A stretch of 27,292 nucleotides of DNA from an uncultured Lachnospiraceae bacterium. Its GTDB lineage: Bacteria > Bacillota > Clostridia > Lachnospirales > Lachnospiraceae. The notes under the pieces are model-generated. The model did not search any database. It had not been told where the DNA came from and saw only the letters and a program-made list of their open reading frames with translations. The first letter of the stretch is position 1. Each line of letters opens with the position of its first letter. Shown one piece after another: positions 24,665 through 27,292 of the stretch. Both the position numbers and the translations under genes were made by a program. The DNA lies in assembly GCA_944376975.1 (NCBI GenBank), contig CALWEE010000001.1:1-27292 (forward strand). The letters are read 5' to 3'.

Positions 24665-24699
24665 AAGGCTGTACCGTTGTGTCAGATACAGCCTTTTTT
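24665..24699. terminator. Hairpin between clpX and lon; T-run faces the plus strand
   Basis: The perfect nine-base inverted repeat AAGGCTGTA / TACAGCCTT has a 13-base loop. On the plus strand it ends in six T, a classical terminator for transcription against the operon. On the minus strand it is followed only by ATTAATTG, so it should end clpX transcripts partially at most. It lies between genes transcribed on the minus strand. Confidence 0.6.
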
Positions 24700-24705
24700 C
24701 TGTCA

Positions 24706-26001
24706 TTATGCTATCTCGCCGTTGGTCCTTCGCGGCTTGCGTTCGGCCGGCTTCCTGGAGGGTTTCCGCTCTCCGTAAGTCAGCCTGGGCTTTCCTTTCC
24801 CGTCCACCACGTCTTTCGTGATCGTACAGGAATCGACCAGGTCGTCGGACGGCGTGCGATACATGATGTCCATCATGGCGTCTTCCATGATGGCCCGAAG
24901 TCCCCGGGCGCCCGTCTTTCTCTCATAGGAGCGATGCGCGATCTCCCGGACTGCCTCCGGCTCAAAAGAAAGCTTCACGCCGTCCAGCTCAAACAGCCGC
25001 TCATACTGTTTGACCAACGCGTTCTTCGGCTCTGTCAGGATGCGCACCAGCGCCTCCTCATCCAGCAGATCCAACGCCACGGTCACCGGAACCCTGCCGA
25101 CGAACTCCGGTATGAGACCAAACTTGATCAGATCTTCCGGCATGACCTGACGGAACAGGTCGCCAATACTGATCTCTTCCCGGGTCTGGCGTATATCCGC
25201 GTTGAACCCGATGGCCTTTTTGCCGGTGCGGTCTTCGATGATCTTGTCCAGTCCATCGAAAGCGCCGCCGCAGATGAACAGGATATTCGTCGTATCGATC
25301 TGGATAAATTCCTGGTGGGGATGCTTGCGCCCGCCCTGAGGCGGAACGGAAGCGACCGTGCCTTCCAGTATCTTCAGCAGAGCCTGCTGAACGCCTTCGC
25401 CGGAAACATCCCGGGTGATGGATACGTTTTCCGATTTCTTGGATATCTTGTCGATCTCGTCGATGTAGATGATCCCGTATTCCGCCCGCTCCACGTCGTA
25501 ATCCGCCGCCTGGAGCAGCTTCAGCAGGATATTCTCCACATCTTCACCCACGTACCCGGCTTCGGTAAGGGTCGTGGCATCGGCGATGGCGAAAGGTACG
25601 TTGAGCATCTTCGCCAGCGTCTGCACGATATATGTTTTGCCGCTTCCGGTGGGACCGATGAGCAGCACGTTGCTTTTCTGAAGATCCAGATCGTCGTCTT
25701 TGCCGGCCAGGATCCGTTTGTAATGGTTGTAGACCGCTACGGAAAGGACCTTTTTCGCGTCTTCCTGACCGATGATAAAATCGTCAAGGAAGGCTTTCAT
25801 CTCCATCGGCTTCATCAGAGCGATCTCACCGGAAAGGCCTGCTTCACCGGCAAATTCTTCTTCGATGATCTCGGAGCAGATGTCGATACACTCATCGCAG
25901 ATATAGACATTGGGCCCCGCGATCAGTTTTCGGACCTGTTCCTGGGTCTTCCCGCAGAATGAGCATCTGGGGATCTTCTTATCTTCTACCCGACTTGCCA
26001 T
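24706..26001 (-). CDS. clpX: ATP-dependent Clp protease ATP-binding subunit ClpX
   Basis: The protein has 431 residues. The N-terminal zinc-binding domain has C13-x2-C16 and C35-x2-C38. The AAA+ core has Walker A GPTGSGKT (116-123), the GYVGE pore loop (149-153), Walker B with D181-E182, and RKTGARGLR near the sensor-2 arginine. The ClpP-docking loop is present as IGF in [10 protein letters not shown]. ClpX unfolds tagged proteins and feeds them to ClpP. The C-terminus is unusual: the last 20 or so residues are strongly basic and repeat RKP ([20 protein letters not shown]). The ATG has GGAGGTGA eight bases upstream. It follows clpP by 26 bases in the same operon. Confidence 0.98.
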   Translation of the reverse strand: MASRVEDKKIPRCSFCGKTQEQVRKLIAGPNVYICDECIDICSEIIEEEFAGEAGLSGEIALMKPMEMKAFLDDFIIGQEDAKKVLSVAVYNHYKRILAGKDDDLDLQKSNVLLIGPTGSGKTYIVQTLAKMLNVPFAIADATTLTEAGYVGEDVENILLKLLQAADYDVERAEYGIIYIDEIDKISKKSENVSITRDVSGEGVQQALLKILEGTVASVPPQGGRKHPHQEFIQIDTTNILFICGGAFDGLDKIIEDRTGKKAIGFNADIRQTREEISIGDLFRQVMPEDLIKFGLIPEFVGRVPVTVALDLLDEEALVRILTEPKNALVKQYERLFELDGVKLSFEPEAVREIAHRSYERKTGARGLRAIMEDAMMDIMYRTPSDDLVDSCTITKDVVDGKGKPRLTYGERKPSRKPAERKPRRTNGEIA

Positions 26002-26027
26002 AAATCTTCACCTCCGGTCACAGACGT

Positions 26028-26609
26028 CTATCGGCTGATGATGACTTCATCGATCAGTCCGTAGTCTTTAGCCTCCTGCGCGGTCATATAGTTGTCCCGT
26101 TCCGTGTCTTCGGCGATCACGGAAAGAGGCTGGCCGGTATTGGCTGCCAGTATTTCGTTCAGTCTCTGCTTTGTCTTAAGGATCTCTTCGGCTACGATCT
26201 TGATATCGGTCGCCTGTCCCTGAGCTCCGCCGGACGGCTGATGGATCATGATCTTGGCATTGGGCAGGGAAAGGCGTTTGCCTTTGGCTCCGCCGGCCAG
26301 GAGAAAAGCGCCCATGCTGGCCGCCATACCCATGCAGATCGTGGATACGTCGCACTTGATATAGTTCATCGTGTCGTAGATCGCCAGGCCCGCGCTGACT
26401 GAACCGCCGGGGCTGTTGATGTACAGCTGGATATCTTTTCCCGGGTCTTCCGCTTCCAGGAAAAGCAGCTGGGATACGATCAGGTTGGCGGATACGTCCG
26501 TCACTTCTTCACCCAGAAAAATGATCCTGTCCTTTAACAGCCGTGAAAAGATGTCATACGATCTCTCTCCGCGGCTTGTCTGCTCTATGACATAAGGTAC
26601 TAAACTCAA
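26028..26609 (-). CDS. clpP: ATP-dependent Clp protease proteolytic subunit ClpP
   Basis: The protein has 193 residues, the usual length. The catalytic triad is S98 ([10 protein letters not shown]), H123 (MIHQPSGG) and D172 ([10 protein letters not shown]). It forms the barrel protease that works with ClpX. The N-terminus [20 protein letters not shown] is the conserved start of mature ClpP, so little or no propeptide is present. The start codon is TTG, with GGGAGG eight bases upstream. An out-of-frame ATG seven bases earlier lies only one base after that site and reads just eight codons, so it is not the start. The gene lies 24 bases after tig. Confidence 0.97.
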   Translation of the reverse strand: MSLVPYVIEQTSRGERSYDIFSRLLKDRIIFLGEEVTDVSANLIVSQLLFLEAEDPGKDIQLYINSPGGSVSAGLAIYDTMNYIKCDVSTICMGMAASMGAFLLAGGAKGKRLSLPNAKIMIHQPSGGAQGQATDIKIVAEEILKTKQRLNEILAANTGQPLSVIAEDTERDNYMTAQEAKDYGLIDEVIISR

Positions 26610-26633
26610 TATTCATTCCTCCCTGGATCGCCG

Positions 26634-27292
26634 TTATTTTTCAACGGCGGCATCGGTGATCAGATCGAGCGCGTTGTTGGCGAGCATGTCTTTTTTCATC
26701 ATCTCAGCCTGTTCTTCGCCCATGATCTCTTTGATCTTTTCCACATCCATCTTATACGCGTCAGCCATTTTCTGGATCTCGGCGTCAAACGCTTCGTCGG
26801 AAACCGTCAGGTTTTCGGCCTTGGCGATCTCTTCCAGCACCAGACGGTTCTTGATGTTCCTGAGCGCCTGGGGTTTGAGCTGATCTTTCAATGTCTGGAA
26901 ATTCAGTCCGGTGAACTGGAAATACTGATCCAGGCTCAGTCCCTGATAGCTCAGTCTTTCCGCGTATTCTTCCACCATATGGCCCGCCTGGGTCTCCACC
27001 ATGGCGTCCGGGATCTCCATGGACGCGCCTTCAACGACCGCGTCGATCACCTTCTGTTTCTTGGCTTCTTTGGCTTCCGCTTCTTTTTTCTCAAGAAGAT
27101 TTTTCTTCACGTCTTCTTTGTACTCAGCCAGTGTTTCAAAATCAGATACATCCTGAGCGAACTCATCGTCGATCTCCGGATATTCTTTCGTCTTGACTTC
27201 ATGCACTTTTACTTTGAACAGCGCTTCTTTGCCGGCCAGGCTCTTTTCGCCGTATTCTTCCGGGAAAGTCACATGCACGTCCACGTCGTCGC
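26634..27292 (-). CDS. tig: Trigger factor, C-terminal portion (5' end outside window)
   Basis: The frame is open to the window edge and gives about 219 residues of the C-terminus. The first part (VDVHVTFPEEYGEKSLAGKE, then FKVKVHEVK) is the end of the FKBP-type peptidyl-prolyl isomerase domain. The rest is the helical chaperone arm domain, with LDQYFQFTGLN (about 102-112 of the fragment) and LVLEEIAKAENLTVSDEAFD. Trigger factor binds the ribosome exit site and shields new chains. The order tig-clpP-clpX-lon-engB is the common clostridial arrangement. The ribosome-binding and most of the isomerase domain lie beyond 27292. Confidence 0.97.
   Translation of the reverse strand, partial: DDVDVHVTFPEEYGEKSLAGKEALFKVKVHEVKTKEYPEIDDEFAQDVSDFETLAEYKEDVKKNLLEKKEAEAKEAKKQKVIDAVVEGASMEIPDAMVETQAGHMVEEYAERLSYQGLSLDQYFQFTGLNFQTLKDQLKPQALRNIKNRLVLEEIAKAENLTVSDEAFDAEIQKMADAYKMDVEKIKEIMGEEQAEMMKKDMLANNALDLITDAAVEK

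Overview
The window looks like a chromosomal segment of a GC-rich member of the Clostridia, most likely Lachnospiraceae. The evidence is the order tig-clpP-clpX-lon-engB, a T-box in front of valS-folC, a GlpP-controlled glycerol-3-phosphate operon that uses a DUF1667 protein, and a pair of large proteins that I recall from Lachnospiraceae as the DUF5716 and DUF5717 families. Nearly everything is on the minus strand. I see no rRNA, tRNA, CRISPR array, insertion sequence or phage genes. The family and taxon calls come from reading the sequence, not from a database search.

Layout, left to right (minus-strand transcription runs right to left). 1-5823: a promoter and valine T-box lead into valS, folC, a 53-residue protein and a membrane-anchored zinc-ribbon/TPR protein cut by the window edge. 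5858-11490: a glycerol-3-phosphate operon. It has a promoter, a leader terminator likely controlled by GlpP, a glycerophosphodiester phosphodiesterase, a GlpA-like dehydrogenase with a BFD [2Fe-2S] domain, a second FAD enzyme, a DUF1667 Fe-S protein and two tandem MgtC paralogues, and it ends at a long hairpin. 11538-17975: the gene for the antiterminator GlpP lies downstream of two very large coupled genes, a divergent Hsp70/actin-fold protein and a 1183-residue beta-sandwich/alpha-solenoid protein. 17901-19159: the only plus-strand gene, a PLP aminotransferase related to HisC/CobD, has its own promoter and terminator. 19187-21637: a VTC-domain (polyphosphate polymerase-like) protein and a beta-CASP metallo-beta-lactamase RNase-like protein whose ribosome-binding site lies inside a hairpin. 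21677-27292: engB, lon, clpX, clpP and the 3' part of tig form the protein quality-control cluster.

How the parts work together. Phosphodiesterase, GlpA-like enzyme, FAD partner and DUF1667 make a plausible route from glycerophosphodiesters to dihydroxyacetone phosphate, with electrons leaving through flavin and Fe-S centres, and GlpP would sense glycerol-3-phosphate and open the operon. The MgtC pair may link this to magnesium or phosphate balance.

The best candidate for an undescribed system is the Hsp70-like/solenoid pair at 12167-17869. The best undescribed regulatory candidate is the 5' hairpin at 21556-21602, which buries the Shine-Dalgarno sequence of a probable ribonuclease at the predicted start of its own mRNA.
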